Shown here: piece after piece, positions 53,062-61,846 of the stretch
Numbering within the stretch: position 1 is the stretch's first letter
Layout of the letters: every line of letters begins with the position of its first letter
Assembly (NCBI RefSeq): GCF_017165765.1
Contig: NZ_JAFGZD010000006.1
Coordinates: 124,001 to 188,000, forward strand
From: Pseudomonas capsici
GTDB lineage: Bacteria; Pseudomonadota; Gammaproteobacteria; Pseudomonadales; Pseudomonadaceae
Direction: 5' to 3'
DNA: 64,000 bases
The notes under the pieces: model-generated
What the model saw: the letters and a program-made list of their open reading frames with translations, nothing else
What the model was told of the DNA's origin: nothing
Databases searched by the model: none
Made by a program: the position numbers and the translations under genes

Positions 53062-53440
53062 GGTCGATTCCTCGCAAATGGCACTGCTGCGGTTTATTCC
53101 TGGTGCCTGAGCGCTACCAAGCAACTAGAGGTTAAATAATTTATGGCTATAAAAAACATAAAACCAATAACATTTAACGCTTAGCTTAGAGCGGTCAGCA
53201 ATAGCCTTGGGGCAGAGCTGCGCGGTTGCTGGGGGGTATGGGACGGCGCGTAGCGCCCAGTGCCTCGCCACAACACGCAGAGCACGAACATCTCATAAGC
53301 TGATTTGAGGATAGGTATCGAGAGAAATACGAAGGTTGATTTTCCACCCTGGAAAAGCGGAAGTGCCAACACTTGGCGACCGTGGAACTCACGAAAAGAG
53401 TCAGGCCGCAGTAATCAGGAAAGTGGAACTTGCTGGAACG

Positions 53441-53467
53441 AAAAAAAGAGGCCTAAGCCTCTTTTTT
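53441..53467. terminator. Bidirectional terminator near tRNA-Gly
   Basis: An A-rich/GAGGC stem (AAAAAAGAGGC / GCCTCTTTTTT) with a 4-base loop and T runs in both directions. It ends the tRNA-Gly transcript on the minus strand. Confidence 0.85.
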
Positions 53468-53470
53468 CAA

Positions 53471-53502
53471 TTTCTGCAGGCTTCAATTGAACCCTGCAGA
53501 AA
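53471..53502. terminator. Second stem-loop beside tRNA-Gly
   Basis: A 10-bp perfect stem (TTTCTGCAGG / CCTGCAGAAA) enclosing the palindrome TTCAATTGAA, between the tRNA-Gly 3' end and the main terminator. It is probably an RNA 3' end or processing structure. Confidence 0.5.
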
Positions 53503-53508
53503 AATATT

Positions 53509-53584
<76 letters not shown>

Positions 53585-53645
53585 TTGGTGATGGCCGCCA
53601 TTCTATACGCTGGCGTTTATTCGTCAAGCCCTTGATTCAAAAAAG

Positions 53646-54206
53646 TTATTTCTTTTCGGCAGTGGTTTTCAGATGAGGCCAGGCGGCTCTCAGATATTGA
53701 ACCATCGACCACAGGGTCAACCCCGCCGCAATCAGCAGCAATGCATAGCCCAGGACAACCCAGAAAGTGACCGCCGGAGGATTGGCCAGCAGGATCACTA
53801 GCGCCAGCATCTGTGCGGCGGTTTTCCATTTGCCCATGTTGGACACGGCCACCTGGGCACGTGCGCCGATTTCGGCCATCCATTCACGCAATGCCGAGAT
53901 TACGATCTCGCGACCGATAATCACGGCAGCCGGCAGGGTCAGCCACAGGTTGGCATGGGTCTGCACCAGCAACACCAGTGCGACCGCAACCATCAGCTTG
54001 TCTGCCACCGGATCGAGAAAGGCACCAAATGGCGTGCTTTGTTCGAGACGGCGCGCCAGATAGCCATCGAGCCAGTCAGTCGCTGCGGCAAATGCGAACA
54101 CGCTACTGGCCGCCATGTAGCTCCAGTGATAGGGCAAATAGAACAGCAGAATGAAGATCGGGATCAGTAAAACGCGCAGAACGGTAATCAGATTAGGGAT
54201 ATTCAT
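53646..54206 (-). CDS. pgsA: PgsA, phosphatidylglycerophosphate synthase
   Basis: A 186-residue inner-membrane enzyme joining CDP-diacylglycerol and glycerol-3-phosphate, the first step to phosphatidylglycerol and cardiolipin. The start [16 protein letters not shown] is typical. The CDP-alcohol phosphotransferase signature appears as [20 protein letters not shown] followed by [10 protein letters not shown], i.e. DGxxAR...GxxxDxxxD. Several hydrophobic helices follow. It lies 32 bases after uvrC on the same strand and is followed by tRNA-Gly, the conserved gacA-uvrC-pgsA order. The length matches E. coli PgsA. Confidence 0.96.
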   Translation of the reverse strand: MNIPNLITVLRVLLIPIFILLFYLPYHWSYMAASSVFAFAAATDWLDGYLARRLEQSTPFGAFLDPVADKLMVAVALVLLVQTHANLWLTLPAAVIIGREIVISALREWMAEIGARAQVAVSNMGKWKTAAQMLALVILLANPPAVTFWVVLGYALLLIAAGLTLWSMVQYLRAAWPHLKTTAEKK

Positions 54207-54238
54207 CGGCACAACTGGCTACGAGGTGAGCGGGCATT

Positions 54239-56062
54239 CTACTCGCTGTGCAGGTTTGCATAAATCGACTCTGCCAGCTTTTTGCTGATTCCGGGTGCTT
54301 TTGCTATTTCATCGATGCTCGCACGGGCCAATTCCTGCAATCCACCGAAGTGTTTGAGCAGATCCCGACGTCGGGTCGGCCCCACTCCAGCAACGCCTTC
54401 GAGGGTCGAGGTGCGGCGTGTCTTGCCACGTCGGGCTCGGTGTCCGGTAATGGCAAAGCGGTGAGCCTCGTCGCGAATCTGCTGGATCAGGTGCAAGGCA
54501 GGCGAATCGCCCGGCAAGGTGAACTCGTGGGCGGCATCATTGAGGTAGAGAGTCTCGAAACCCGCCTTGCGGGTCGTGCCCTTGGCCACACCGAGCAGAA
54601 TCAGATCGGGAATTGCCAGTTCGTTCAGTACATCGCGGGCCATGGACAACTGCCCTTTGCCACCGTCCACCAGCAGAATATCGGGTAATTTGCCCTCGCC
54701 GTCCCTGATCTTGCTGAAGCGTCGGGTCAGGGCCTGGTGCATGGCGGCATAGTCATCGCCTCCAGTGACACCTTCGATGTTGTAGCGCCGGTAATCGGAC
54801 TTGATCGGCCCCTCAGGGCCAAAGACCACGCAAGACGCCACGGTCGCTTCGCCGCTGGAATGGCTGATGTCGTAACACTCCAGCCGCTGAGGCGGCTCAT
54901 CAAGCTTGAGGACCGTCGCTAGCGCCTCGAATCGCGCAGCCACATGCTGACGATTGGCCAGACGTGCGCTCAGCGCCTGTTCGGCATTGGTGACAGCCAA
55001 TTGCTGCCAGCGCGCCCGCGTGCCACGAACCCTGTGACTGATGGTCATCTCGCGGCCACGGGACTCTTCGATGGCATCGATCAGCGTCGGAAAGTCCTCA
55101 TGGACCACATTGACGATGACCTCACTGGGCAACTCACGGTCGATGCCGCCAAGAAAGTACTGGGCCAGGAAGGCCGACATCACTTCACCGACCTCCTCTT
55201 CTATACCGACCTGCGGGAAGAAGTTCTTGCTGCCGAGCACGCGCCCGCCACGCACACTGATCAAATGCACGCAGGCACCGCCTGGGTTCACGAATGCCGC
55301 CACCACGTCCACATCACCGGTCCCGCCTTCCATGCTCTGCTGATCCTGGACCCGACGCAGCAAGGCCACCTGATCACGCAGCTCGGCGGCCCGCTCGAAA
55401 TCCAGGGCCATGGCGGCCTTTTCCATCGATTCGTTCAGCTCATCGGTCAGGGCATTGCTGCGCCCTTCGAGAAACATCACCGAATGGCGTACGTCCTCGG
55501 CATAGATCTGCGGTTCTACAAGCCCGACGCACGGCCCCTTGCAACGTTTGATCTGATACTGCAGACAAGGCCGGGTACGGTTCCTGAAATAGCTGTCTTC
55601 GCACTGACGAACCAGAAACGTCTTTTGCAGCAGGCTCAGGCTTTCACGAATTGCACCGGGGCTTGGATAAGGGCCGAAATATCGCCCCTTGGCCTTCTTG
55701 GCGCCGCGATGAATGCTCAGACGCGGAAACGAGCCATCGGACAAAAAAACGTAAGGATAGGATTTATCGTCGCGCAGCAGAATGTTGTAAGGAGGCCGCC
55801 ACTCCTTGATAAGGGTCTGCTCCAGCAACAGCGCTTCGGTTTCGTTGGCCGTGATAGTGGTTTCGATCTGGGCGATACGGGCAACCAGAGCACTGGTCTT
55901 GGGCGCAAGGCCCGTCTTGCGAAAATAGCTGGCCAGGCGTTTCTTGAGATTCTTGGCCTTGCCGACATAAAGAAGCTGGGCATGGATATCGAACATGCGA
56001 TACACACCGGGACGGCCACTGCAGGTTGCAAGAAACGCACTTGGATCAAACGATTGGGTCAT
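54239..56062 (-). CDS. uvrC: UvrC, excinuclease ABC subunit C
   Basis: A 607-residue nucleotide-excision-repair nuclease that cuts on both sides of a lesion with UvrAB. Domains in order: GIY-YIG nuclease at about 14-95 ([21 protein letters not shown]), Cys cluster, UVR motif at about 200-235 ([20 protein letters not shown]), RNase-H-like C-terminal nuclease ([31 protein letters not shown]), and two helix-hairpin-helix motifs at the end ([20 protein letters not shown]). It starts two bases after gacA. The length is normal. Confidence 0.97.
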   Translation of the reverse strand: MTQSFDPSAFLATCSGRPGVYRMFDIHAQLLYVGKAKNLKKRLASYFRKTGLAPKTSALVARIAQIETTITANETEALLLEQTLIKEWRPPYNILLRDDKSYPYVFLSDGSFPRLSIHRGAKKAKGRYFGPYPSPGAIRESLSLLQKTFLVRQCEDSYFRNRTRPCLQYQIKRCKGPCVGLVEPQIYAEDVRHSVMFLEGRSNALTDELNESMEKAAMALDFERAAELRDQVALLRRVQDQQSMEGGTGDVDVVAAFVNPGGACVHLISVRGGRVLGSKNFFPQVGIEEEVGEVMSAFLAQYFLGGIDRELPSEVIVNVVHEDFPTLIDAIEESRGREMTISHRVRGTRARWQQLAVTNAEQALSARLANRQHVAARFEALATVLKLDEPPQRLECYDISHSSGEATVASCVVFGPEGPIKSDYRRYNIEGVTGGDDYAAMHQALTRRFSKIRDGEGKLPDILLVDGGKGQLSMARDVLNELAIPDLILLGVAKGTTRKAGFETLYLNDAAHEFTLPGDSPALHLIQQIRDEAHRFAITGHRARRGKTRRTSTLEGVAGVGPTRRRDLLKHFGGLQELARASIDEIAKAPGISKKLAESIYANLHSE

Positions 56063-56064
56063 GT

Positions 56065-56709
56065 TCAGGCGCTGGCATCAACCATGCCGTGACGTACAGC
56101 CAGTAATGCAAGCTCGACATCACTACTGATCGAAAGCTTCTCGAAAATCCGGTAACGGTAGGTATTAACGGTCTTGGGTGACAAGCATAGCTTGTCGGAA
56201 ATGGTCTGGACCTTCTGGCAGCCGACGATCATCAGGGCAATCTGGATTTCACGCTCGGAAAGCAGATCGAACGGAGAGTTGTTGACCTGAGGCTGAAAAG
56301 ATTTCAATGCCAGTTGCTGAGCGATCTGCGGGCTTATATAGCGCTGACCGGCAAAAACCAGGCGAATGGCCTGCACCATTTCCGCAAGCCCTGCGCCCTT
56401 GGTCATGTAGCCAGCAGCGCCAGCTTGAAGAAGTCGCGTAGGGAAAGGATCCTCCTCGCAGACCGTCACGGCCACAACCTTGATCTCGGGATGGCTGCGC
56501 AGCAACTTGCGAGTCGCTTCAAGACCTCCGATACCCGGCATCTTGACGTCCATCAGCACGACGTCAGGTTTGAGTTCCCGTGCCTTCTTCAGGGATTCCT
56601 CACCAGAGTCAGCCTGACCGACAACCTGCAAGCCATCTATATCGGCAAGCATACGGGTGATGCCTGTGCGGACAAGATCATGGTCATCGACAACTAGCAC
56701 CCTAATCAA
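56065..56709 (-). CDS. gacA: GacA (UvrY), global activator response regulator
   Basis: A 214-residue NarL-type regulator: receiver domain with DDHDLVRTG, Asp54 in [13 protein letters not shown] and Lys in [15 protein letters not shown], then a LuxR-type HTH at about 145-205 ([20 protein letters not shown], then [20 protein letters not shown]). GacA, activated by GacS, induces the Rsm small RNAs and controls secondary metabolism, motility and virulence in pseudomonads, including type III functions. The gene is immediately upstream of uvrC as in all relatives. Confidence 0.97.
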   Translation of the reverse strand: MIRVLVVDDHDLVRTGITRMLADIDGLQVVGQADSGEESLKKARELKPDVVLMDVKMPGIGGLEATRKLLRSHPEIKVVAVTVCEEDPFPTRLLQAGAAGYMTKGAGLAEMVQAIRLVFAGQRYISPQIAQQLALKSFQPQVNNSPFDLLSEREIQIALMIVGCQKVQTISDKLCLSPKTVNTYRYRIFEKLSISSDVELALLAVRHGMVDASA

Positions 56710-56967
56710 GCAGACACCTCACGCAACAGTCATAACGAATGCCAGCCACCATAACAAAAACCATGAGTCAGACCTAGCGCATGTTGCCGTTTGAGCACAA
56801 AGCCGATCGCCCGCCCCGAGCACCTGGGTGCGCAATCATGCTGAAACGGCAACACACGGCGAGGCCCGTCTCGCACGGATACGTGGAAAGCGTTGCCAAC
56901 AAACTATCACTAACCTCTTAAGACGCCAGTGTTTTTTCGCAAAAGCGCTTGATTGGCAGATCTGCCA

Positions 56968-57333
56968 TCAATGATCGTCGGGCAACGGCTTGTTATGAAT
57001 GGTGTAGGACGCCGATAACTCAGCCAGAGTGGTGGTCAATCGGCTTATTGCATCCTGATCCTCCTTGTGCAAGGTTCTGTAGCTTCCCAATACTTTTTCT
57101 TCGGCGATACTGAGGTTATCGATGGGAACAGGCGTTGGCGTCCCGGTCAACACGTAAAGGACATCGACCCCCTTGGCCGCTACCGCTGCGAGATAGTCTG
57201 CCTTGGGCGCGCGATCACCACTTTCATATTTCCCCTGGGCATTAGCCTCCACGCCACCGATCTCACCAAAGGCGCGTTGAGAGAGCCCAAGACGCTCCCT
57301 TTCTTTTCTCAATCGATACCCGATTCCACTCAT
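56968..57333 (-). CDS. XRE-family (cI-like) regulator, phage type
   Basis: A 121-residue repressor. The HTH is at about 4-60 (GYRLRKERERLGLSQRAFGE, then IGGVEANAQGKYESGDRAPK), then YLAAVAAKGVDVLYVLTG, and a C-terminal helix. This is typical of lone phage-derived regulators in Pseudomonas. The start ATG at 57333 is chosen because the upstream extension runs through the divergent promoter. It is divergent, with 82 bases between, from a Cro-like DNA-binding protein. Repeated TTTGAAC at 57398-57404 and 57408-57414 may be operators. Confidence 0.85.
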   Translation of the reverse strand: MSGIGYRLRKERERLGLSQRAFGEIGGVEANAQGKYESGDRAPKADYLAAVAAKGVDVLYVLTGTPTPVPIDNLSIAEEKVLGSYRTLHKEDQDAISRLTTTLAELSASYTIHNKPLPDDH

Positions 57334-57415
57334 TTGAATGCATAACCTTGTTGACCCCATCCTTACGAATGGTAGAATCCAGACAGAATTAAACTTATTT
57401 GAACGGTTTTGAACT

Positions 57416-57649
57416 ATGCCCGGAATACGTACTGCTGCACAAGCCAAGGCCTGGCTCGAACAACAGGGAAAATCGGTTCAAGAATTTGCTCGGGAAAATA
57501 ACATCGACCCGGCAACTACTTACCAAGTATTGGCCGGTCGCAAGAAAGGCCGTCGCGGAGAAGCCCATAAAGTGGCGGTTCTACTGGGTATGAAAATAGG
57601 TGTCATCCCTTCACAAAGCAGTGACCCAGTACAGAAGACAGAGAGTTGA
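57416..57649 (+). CDS. Small Cro-like DNA-binding protein, phage type
   Basis: A 77-residue protein with an HTH-like region (AQAKAWLEQQGKSVQEFARE, then NNIDPATTYQVLAGRKKGRR) of the kind seen in phage and tailocin regulatory pairs. It reads divergently from the cI-like gene at 56968. The start ATG follows ACGGTTTTGAACT, weak as a ribosome site. Together the pair looks like the remaining control switch of a degraded or domesticated prophage, although no phage structural genes are present here. Confidence 0.8.
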   Translation: MPGIRTAAQAKAWLEQQGKSVQEFARENNIDPATTYQVLAGRKKGRRGEAHKVAVLLGMKIGVIPSQSSDPVQKTES

Positions 57650-57882
57650 GAATATCCCCCACTCAAACATCTGCAATCAATAACTCAATAATCCGACTGC
57701 CGGTGTCGACTTTTCTGACAGAACTTGTCCATGAAAAATCCGCCGTTTAAACACCGGCTGCTCCTTTGGGCTCTGCGTTTCTTCTGGTCAATATACGACC
57801 GTCAATGAAAACGATTGAACTTTCCAATTGAATCACGGCATTCGCCTACGGTAAGCTCGTGCTCAACCTTTGGAGACACATC

Positions 57883-58029
57883 ATGTTGCCATCCGCCTCA
57901 TCACAGCTTCTGCACCCTGCCAGCGTTGAACGCTCGGTGGCGACTGTTGCTGCGCGGATTGCTTCGGCTGCTGCCTGCCTGCCGGTCAACTCTTATTACG
58001 GGTACTGGTTTAGCCACTGGCGCGCCTGA
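57883..58029 (+). CDS. Aromatic-rich leader peptide of the DAHP synthase gene
   Basis: A 48-codon ORF with a fair ribosome site (TTTGGAGACACATC). Its end is packed with aromatic codons: NSYYGYWFSHWRA contains Tyr38, Tyr39, Tyr41, Trp42, Phe43 and Trp46, the end products of the pathway that DAHP synthase starts. Fifty bases after its stop a strong terminator hairpin begins (58079). This leader-plus-terminator layout is that of transcription attenuation by charged aromatic tRNAs. The body of the peptide is otherwise unremarkable. Confidence 0.72.
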   Translation: MLPSASSQLLHPASVERSVATVAARIASAAACLPVNSYYGYWFSHWRA

Positions 58030-58078
58030 TACCCAAAAGGCGCCCGGAATCAGGGGACGCCAACCAGAGAATTCTCTA

Positions 58079-58115
58079 CCCCCGGTCGGCTACCCGACCG
58101 GGGGTTTTGTTTTTT
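58079..58115 (+). terminator. Attenuator terminator upstream of the DAHP synthase gene
   Basis: A perfect 11-bp stem (CCCCCGGTCGG / CCGACCGGGGG), 4-base loop CTAC, followed by TTTTGTTTTTT. It lies between the aromatic leader ORF and the DAHP synthase, so readthrough must be permitted for expression. An upstream segment rich in GGCGCC and CCCGG (58038-58048) could form alternative pairings. Confidence 0.85.
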
Positions 58116-58158
58116 GGGGCCTTTGAAAGCCCGATTCAATCCACTTGAGGAATACGAC

Positions 58159-58311
58159 ATGAACAGCACTTTCTATTACCGCAACGACATCGACTTCGCA
58201 TGGCGATTTAGCAACCTCCGTTCGGGACAGCCAGCCGCCTCCGACCGGTCACTGCCAGGTGGCAACCTCAAACGCATGGCCTGTCAGGCCAATTGTCGAA
58301 CACCCCAATAG
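58159..58311 (+). CDS. Second aromatic-rich small ORF before DAHP synthase
   Basis: A 50-codon ORF with a strong ribosome site (TTGAGGAATACGAC). Its first 17 residues are MNSTFYYRNDIDFAWRF, with seven... aromatic residues counted as Phe5, Tyr6, Tyr7, Phe13, Trp15 and Phe17 (six). It lies between the attenuator hairpin and the DAHP synthase, ending 43 bases before its start. It may be a second regulatory ORF or a small protein. There is no terminator after it. No family is recognised. Confidence 0.5.
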   Translation: MNSTFYYRNDIDFAWRFSNLRSGQPAASDRSLPGGNLKRMACQANCRTPQ

Positions 58312-58354
58312 GGTCTTGAGCGGGAACATGCCCGCCAGCCCAGGAAGCCAGATC

Positions 58355-59434
58355 ATGAATTCGTCCGTTGCCGTAAAACCGTCCGACCTGTCCAACAATG
58401 TCACTCTGCTCGACAACATCACCGCTCCAACGCGCCTGCCCAGCACCATAGAGCTGAAAAGCCGCCTGCCACTGACCACCGCCCTGAACGAACAGGTCGC
58501 AGCCCACCGCCGTGCCGTGCGCTCGATCCTGACCGGGGAAGATTCCCGCCTGCTGGTGATCGTAGGTCCCTGCTCTCTTCACGATCCGCAATCGGCCCTC
58601 GAGTACGCCGAACGCCTTGCGTGCCTGGCCAGCGAAGTCAGCGACCAGATGCTGCTGGTGATGCGCGCCTACGTCGAAAAGCCGCGCACCACCATCGGCT
58701 GGAAAGGCCTTGCCTATGATCCGCAGCTCAATGGCAGCGATGACATGGCTGCCGGCCTGGCCATGTCACGCCACCTGATGCGCGAAATGCTGTTCATGGG
58801 CCTGCCGGTTGCCACCGAAATCCTGCAACCCATGGCCGCCGGCTACTTCGATGACCTGCTCAGTTGGGTGGCCATTGGCGCACGCACCACCGAATCGCAG
58901 ATACACCGGGAGATGGCCAGCGGTCTGCCCATGGCGGTCGGTTTCAAGAACGGCACCGATGGCGGCGTAGCAGTAGCCAGTGACGCAATGCGCTCGGCCG
59001 CCCACCCGCATCGGCATTTCGGCATCGATCGGCACGGTCATCCGGCGATCATCGAGACTCAAGGCAACCCGGACACTCATATCGTCCTGCGCGGCGGCCA
59101 CAGCGGCCCCAACTACGACAGCCAGAGCGTGGCTCAGGTGCGCGCCAGCCTCGAGAAGAACCGGATCGCATCAAGAATCATGGTCGATTGCAGTCACGCC
59201 AACAGTGGCAAGGACCCGCTGCGTCAGCCGCAGGTGTTCAATGACGTGCTTGAGCAGCGCTTGCAGGGCGACCGCTCGCTGATCGGCATGATGCTGGAAA
59301 GTCACTTGTTCGAGGGCTGCCAGCCGTTGAGTGAAACCCTCAAGTACGGGGTTTCGGTGACCGATGGCTGCCTTGGATGGGAAGGCAGCGAGCGACTCTT
59401 GCGTGATGCAGTGGACCGGTTGCGCTACAGGTAA
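58355..59434 (+). CDS. 3-deoxy-7-phosphoheptulonate (DAHP) synthase, class I
   Basis: A 359-residue AroF/G/H-type enzyme condensing phosphoenolpyruvate and erythrose-4-phosphate, the first step of aromatic amino acid synthesis. Key segments are LVIVGPCSLHDPQSALEYAE (metal Cys and Lys-region), RAYVEKPRTTIGWKGLAYDP, ATEILQPMAAGYFDDLLSWV, AIGARTTESQIHREMASGLP, VGFKNGTDGG, GGHSGPNY and VDCSHANSGKDP. The ATG at 58355 follows CAGGAAGCCAGATC. Which aromatic amino acid inhibits it cannot be told; the leader peptide suggests control by several. Confidence 0.95.
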   Translation: MNSSVAVKPSDLSNNVTLLDNITAPTRLPSTIELKSRLPLTTALNEQVAAHRRAVRSILTGEDSRLLVIVGPCSLHDPQSALEYAERLACLASEVSDQMLLVMRAYVEKPRTTIGWKGLAYDPQLNGSDDMAAGLAMSRHLMREMLFMGLPVATEILQPMAAGYFDDLLSWVAIGARTTESQIHREMASGLPMAVGFKNGTDGGVAVASDAMRSAAHPHRHFGIDRHGHPAIIETQGNPDTHIVLRGGHSGPNYDSQSVAQVRASLEKNRIASRIMVDCSHANSGKDPLRQPQVFNDVLEQRLQGDRSLIGMMLESHLFEGCQPLSETLKYGVSVTDGCLGWEGSERLLRDAVDRLRYR

Positions 59435-59516
59435 TCGGTTGTCGGTGAACTTTTATCAGGAAATGCAGCCTTGATTCCGGTAGGCTCTTTCTTTTTTTCA
59501 CAGGAGACACTTTCCC

Positions 59517-59798
59517 ATGGCTAAAGCCACTGCCCGCCACATCCTTGTTTCGAGCGAAGAGAAATGCAACGAACTCAAGGCTCAAATCGAAGGCGGCGCT
59601 GATTTCGCTGAAATCGCCAAGGCCAACTCCAGCTGCCCGTCGAGCCGCCAGGGCGGCGACCTGGGTTCGTTCGGTCCAGGCCAGATGGTCAAGGAATTCG
59701 ATACCGTCGTATTCAGCGCGCCGGTCAATGTCGTGCAAGGCCCGGTGAAAACCCAGTTCGGTTATCACCTGCTGGAAGTCACCAGCCGCCAGGACTGA
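59517..59798 (+). CDS. ppiC: PpiC, parvulin-type peptidyl-prolyl isomerase
   Basis: A 93-residue single-domain parvulin: ARHILVSSEEKCNELKAQIE, GGADFAEIAKANSSCPSSRQ, GGDLGSFGPGQMVKEFDTVV, VQGPVKTQFGYHLLEVTSR. This is the complete rotamase domain with no signal peptide, matching cytoplasmic PpiC (E. coli, 93 residues). It catalyses cis/trans proline isomerisation in protein folding. Ribosome site CAGGAGACACTTTCCC. It is followed by its own terminator at 59820. Confidence 0.96.
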   Translation: MAKATARHILVSSEEKCNELKAQIEGGADFAEIAKANSSCPSSRQGGDLGSFGPGQMVKEFDTVVFSAPVNVVQGPVKTQFGYHLLEVTSRQD

Positions 59799-59819
59799 TC
59801 CTGACTCGCTGATGCACAT

Positions 59820-59847
59820 GAACGGCTCATCTTCGGATGGGCCGTTT
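59820..59847 (+). terminator. Rho-independent terminator after ppiC
   Basis: The stem AACGGCTCATC / GATGGGCCGTT (one mismatch-tolerant pair, TTCG loop) ends in TTTT. The UUCG tetraloop makes it very stable. Confidence 0.85.
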
Positions 59848-59977
59848 TCATTTGCGCGACCGTCACAAGCTCCCGTCTTTATTGACAATTACGGTTACAA
59901 GCCCCTTGTGATCCGGTACCTTGGCGCATGCCTTCAACCCTGATGTTCCTGTGTGAACCTCAGTCAGGATTCGAGTA

Positions 59978-61846
59978 ATGCGTTCTGTTTTCTTATCACT
60001 GATAACTGCAATGCTGGTGCTGATCACGGGCTTTCAACAGGTGCTGGCGACGCCGCAGCATGCCTTGACCGTCTATGGCGAGCCGCCACGCTACCCTGCC
60101 GGCTTCCAGCATTTCGACTACGTGAATCCCGATGCGCCCAAAGGCGGCAGCATGCGCCGATCCGCAACGGACATAGGCCAGTTCGATCATCTGATGCCCT
60201 ATATCGATAAAGGCATAGGCGTCGCACAGATCAACGGCATGCTCTATTCCCCCTTGGCCGTCAAATCCCTGGACGAGCCCTACACGGTATACGGACTCAT
60301 CGCACAGAAAATGGAACGCCTGGAGGACGGCATGTCCCTGCGTTTCTATCTTGATCCGCGTGCCCGCTTTGCCGACGGCACGCCGATCACCGCCAATGAC
60401 GTGAAATACACCTATGAGTTGCTGATGACTCAAGGCAGCCTGCAATATCGCACCCGCTTTGAAGCGGTAAAAGGCCTGGAAGTGGAATCCGAAAACCGGA
60501 TTCGCTTTGACTTCAAGAATAACGACAGCCGCACCCTGCCCCTGGATCTGGCCTCGTTGCCGGTGTTTCCCGAGCACTGGTGGAAAACCCGCGACTTTGC
60601 CGGTGGAGCGGGTTTCGAGGTTCCACCGGGCAGTGGCCCCTACAGGATCAGCCACGTGGACCCGGGTCGCAGTATCACCTTCGAGCGCGACCCGGACTGG
60701 TGGGGCAAGGACCTGCCGGTCAACAGAGGCATGTACAACTTCGACCGATTCAGCATTGAGTACTTTGGCGATACCGATGTCGCGCGGCAAGTGCTCAAGG
60801 GCGGTGCCTATGACTACAACCGCGAATACTCGGCCACCGGTTACTCGATCCGCTATGACAGCCCTGCGCTCAGCGAAGGCCTGTTGCAAAAGGCACATCT
60901 GGCCAAGGGAGCGGTCCAGGGCACGCAAGGCTTCGCGTTCAATCTGAATCGCCCGATGTTTCAGGATCGACGCGTGCGTCAGGCGCTGTCTCTGCTCTGG
61001 GACTTCGAGTGGGCCAACCGGCAGATGATGCGCAATATGTATATCCGTCAGGACAGTTACTTCTCGAACTCGGAACTGGCCGCGACCCGGTTGCCGACAC
61101 CCGCCGAGCTGAAGATTCTTGAACCCTTGCGCGGTTCGATTCCCGACGAAGCCTTTACCACGGTATTCAAGAACCCGAAAACCGATGGCACGGGGTTTAT
61201 CCGCGACAAGCAACTGCAGGCGCTGGCGCTGCTGCAGGAAGCCGGCTGGACACCAAAGGGCGATCAGTTGGTCAACGCCCGGGGCGAACCGTTGAACTTT
61301 ACCTTCCTCAATGGCCAGCCGGGTTTCGAGCGCCTGCTGCTGCCTTACAAACGCAATCTGGCGCAGATCGGCATCCACTTCGATGTGCGGCGAATAGACC
61401 CGGCCCAGTATCTGAACCGTGTCATGGCCCGGGATTACGACATGATCGTCACCGGCTATTCGGTTTCGACTTCACCGGGTGCGGACCTCTATAACAGCTT
61501 TGGCTCAAAGGTGGCCAACGACCCCGGTTCCAGCAACTACATGGCGCTGCAAGACCCCGCCGTGGATACCTTGATCGAGGGCCTGATCAAGGCGGGCGAC
61601 AAGGCGACCATGACCGATTACGCCCATTGTCTGGATCGGGTATTGCAATGGAACTACTACTGGATTCCCAACTATTACCCACCGGGCTCCTCCACCGTCT
61701 GGTGGAATCGCTTCGGTATCCCGAAAATCCAGGCCAGCAACAGTGAGGCCATCGAAACTTGGTGGGAAGTCAGCCCCACACCGCTGACCAATGAACAGTT
61801 CGCAGCAAAACGCGGCGCTTCAGCCCTTGTTTCGGAGATGCAGTGA
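59978..61846 (+). CDS. yejA: YejA-like periplasmic peptide-binding protein
   Basis: A 622-residue extracellular solute-binding protein of family 5, with signal peptide (LSLITAMLVLITGFQQVLA, cleavage before TPQH). YejA-type features are LTVYGEPPRYPAGFQHFDYV, NPDAPKGGSMRRSA, YGLIAQKMERLEDGMSLRFY, DGTPITANDVKYTYELLM, SGPYRISHVDPGRSITFERD and FAFNLNRPMFQDRRVRQALS. It supplies oligopeptides (and, in E. coli, microcin C) to the YejBEF importer. Its TGA is directly followed by the yejB ATG. Confidence 0.93.
   Translation: MRSVFLSLITAMLVLITGFQQVLATPQHALTVYGEPPRYPAGFQHFDYVNPDAPKGGSMRRSATDIGQFDHLMPYIDKGIGVAQINGMLYSPLAVKSLDEPYTVYGLIAQKMERLEDGMSLRFYLDPRARFADGTPITANDVKYTYELLMTQGSLQYRTRFEAVKGLEVESENRIRFDFKNNDSRTLPLDLASLPVFPEHWWKTRDFAGGAGFEVPPGSGPYRISHVDPGRSITFERDPDWWGKDLPVNRGMYNFDRFSIEYFGDTDVARQVLKGGAYDYNREYSATGYSIRYDSPALSEGLLQKAHLAKGAVQGTQGFAFNLNRPMFQDRRVRQALSLLWDFEWANRQMMRNMYIRQDSYFSNSELAATRLPTPAELKILEPLRGSIPDEAFTTVFKNPKTDGTGFIRDKQLQALALLQEAGWTPKGDQLVNARGEPLNFTFLNGQPGFERLLLPYKRNLAQIGIHFDVRRIDPAQYLNRVMARDYDMIVTGYSVSTSPGADLYNSFGSKVANDPGSSNYMALQDPAVDTLIEGLIKAGDKATMTDYAHCLDRVLQWNYYWIPNYYPPGSSTVWWNRFGIPKIQASNSEAIETWWEVSPTPLTNEQFAAKRGASALVSEMQ

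Noticed and set aside
54944..56092. A 382-codon frame on the plus strand opposite uvrC
   Set aside because: Unbroken because of GC-rich codon bias; it has no domain or ribosome-site support, and uvrC is certain.
57416..58115. The phage-type regulator pair as the edge of a complete prophage or tailocin
   Set aside because: No structural, lysis or integrase genes follow; amino acid biosynthesis starts within 500 bases.
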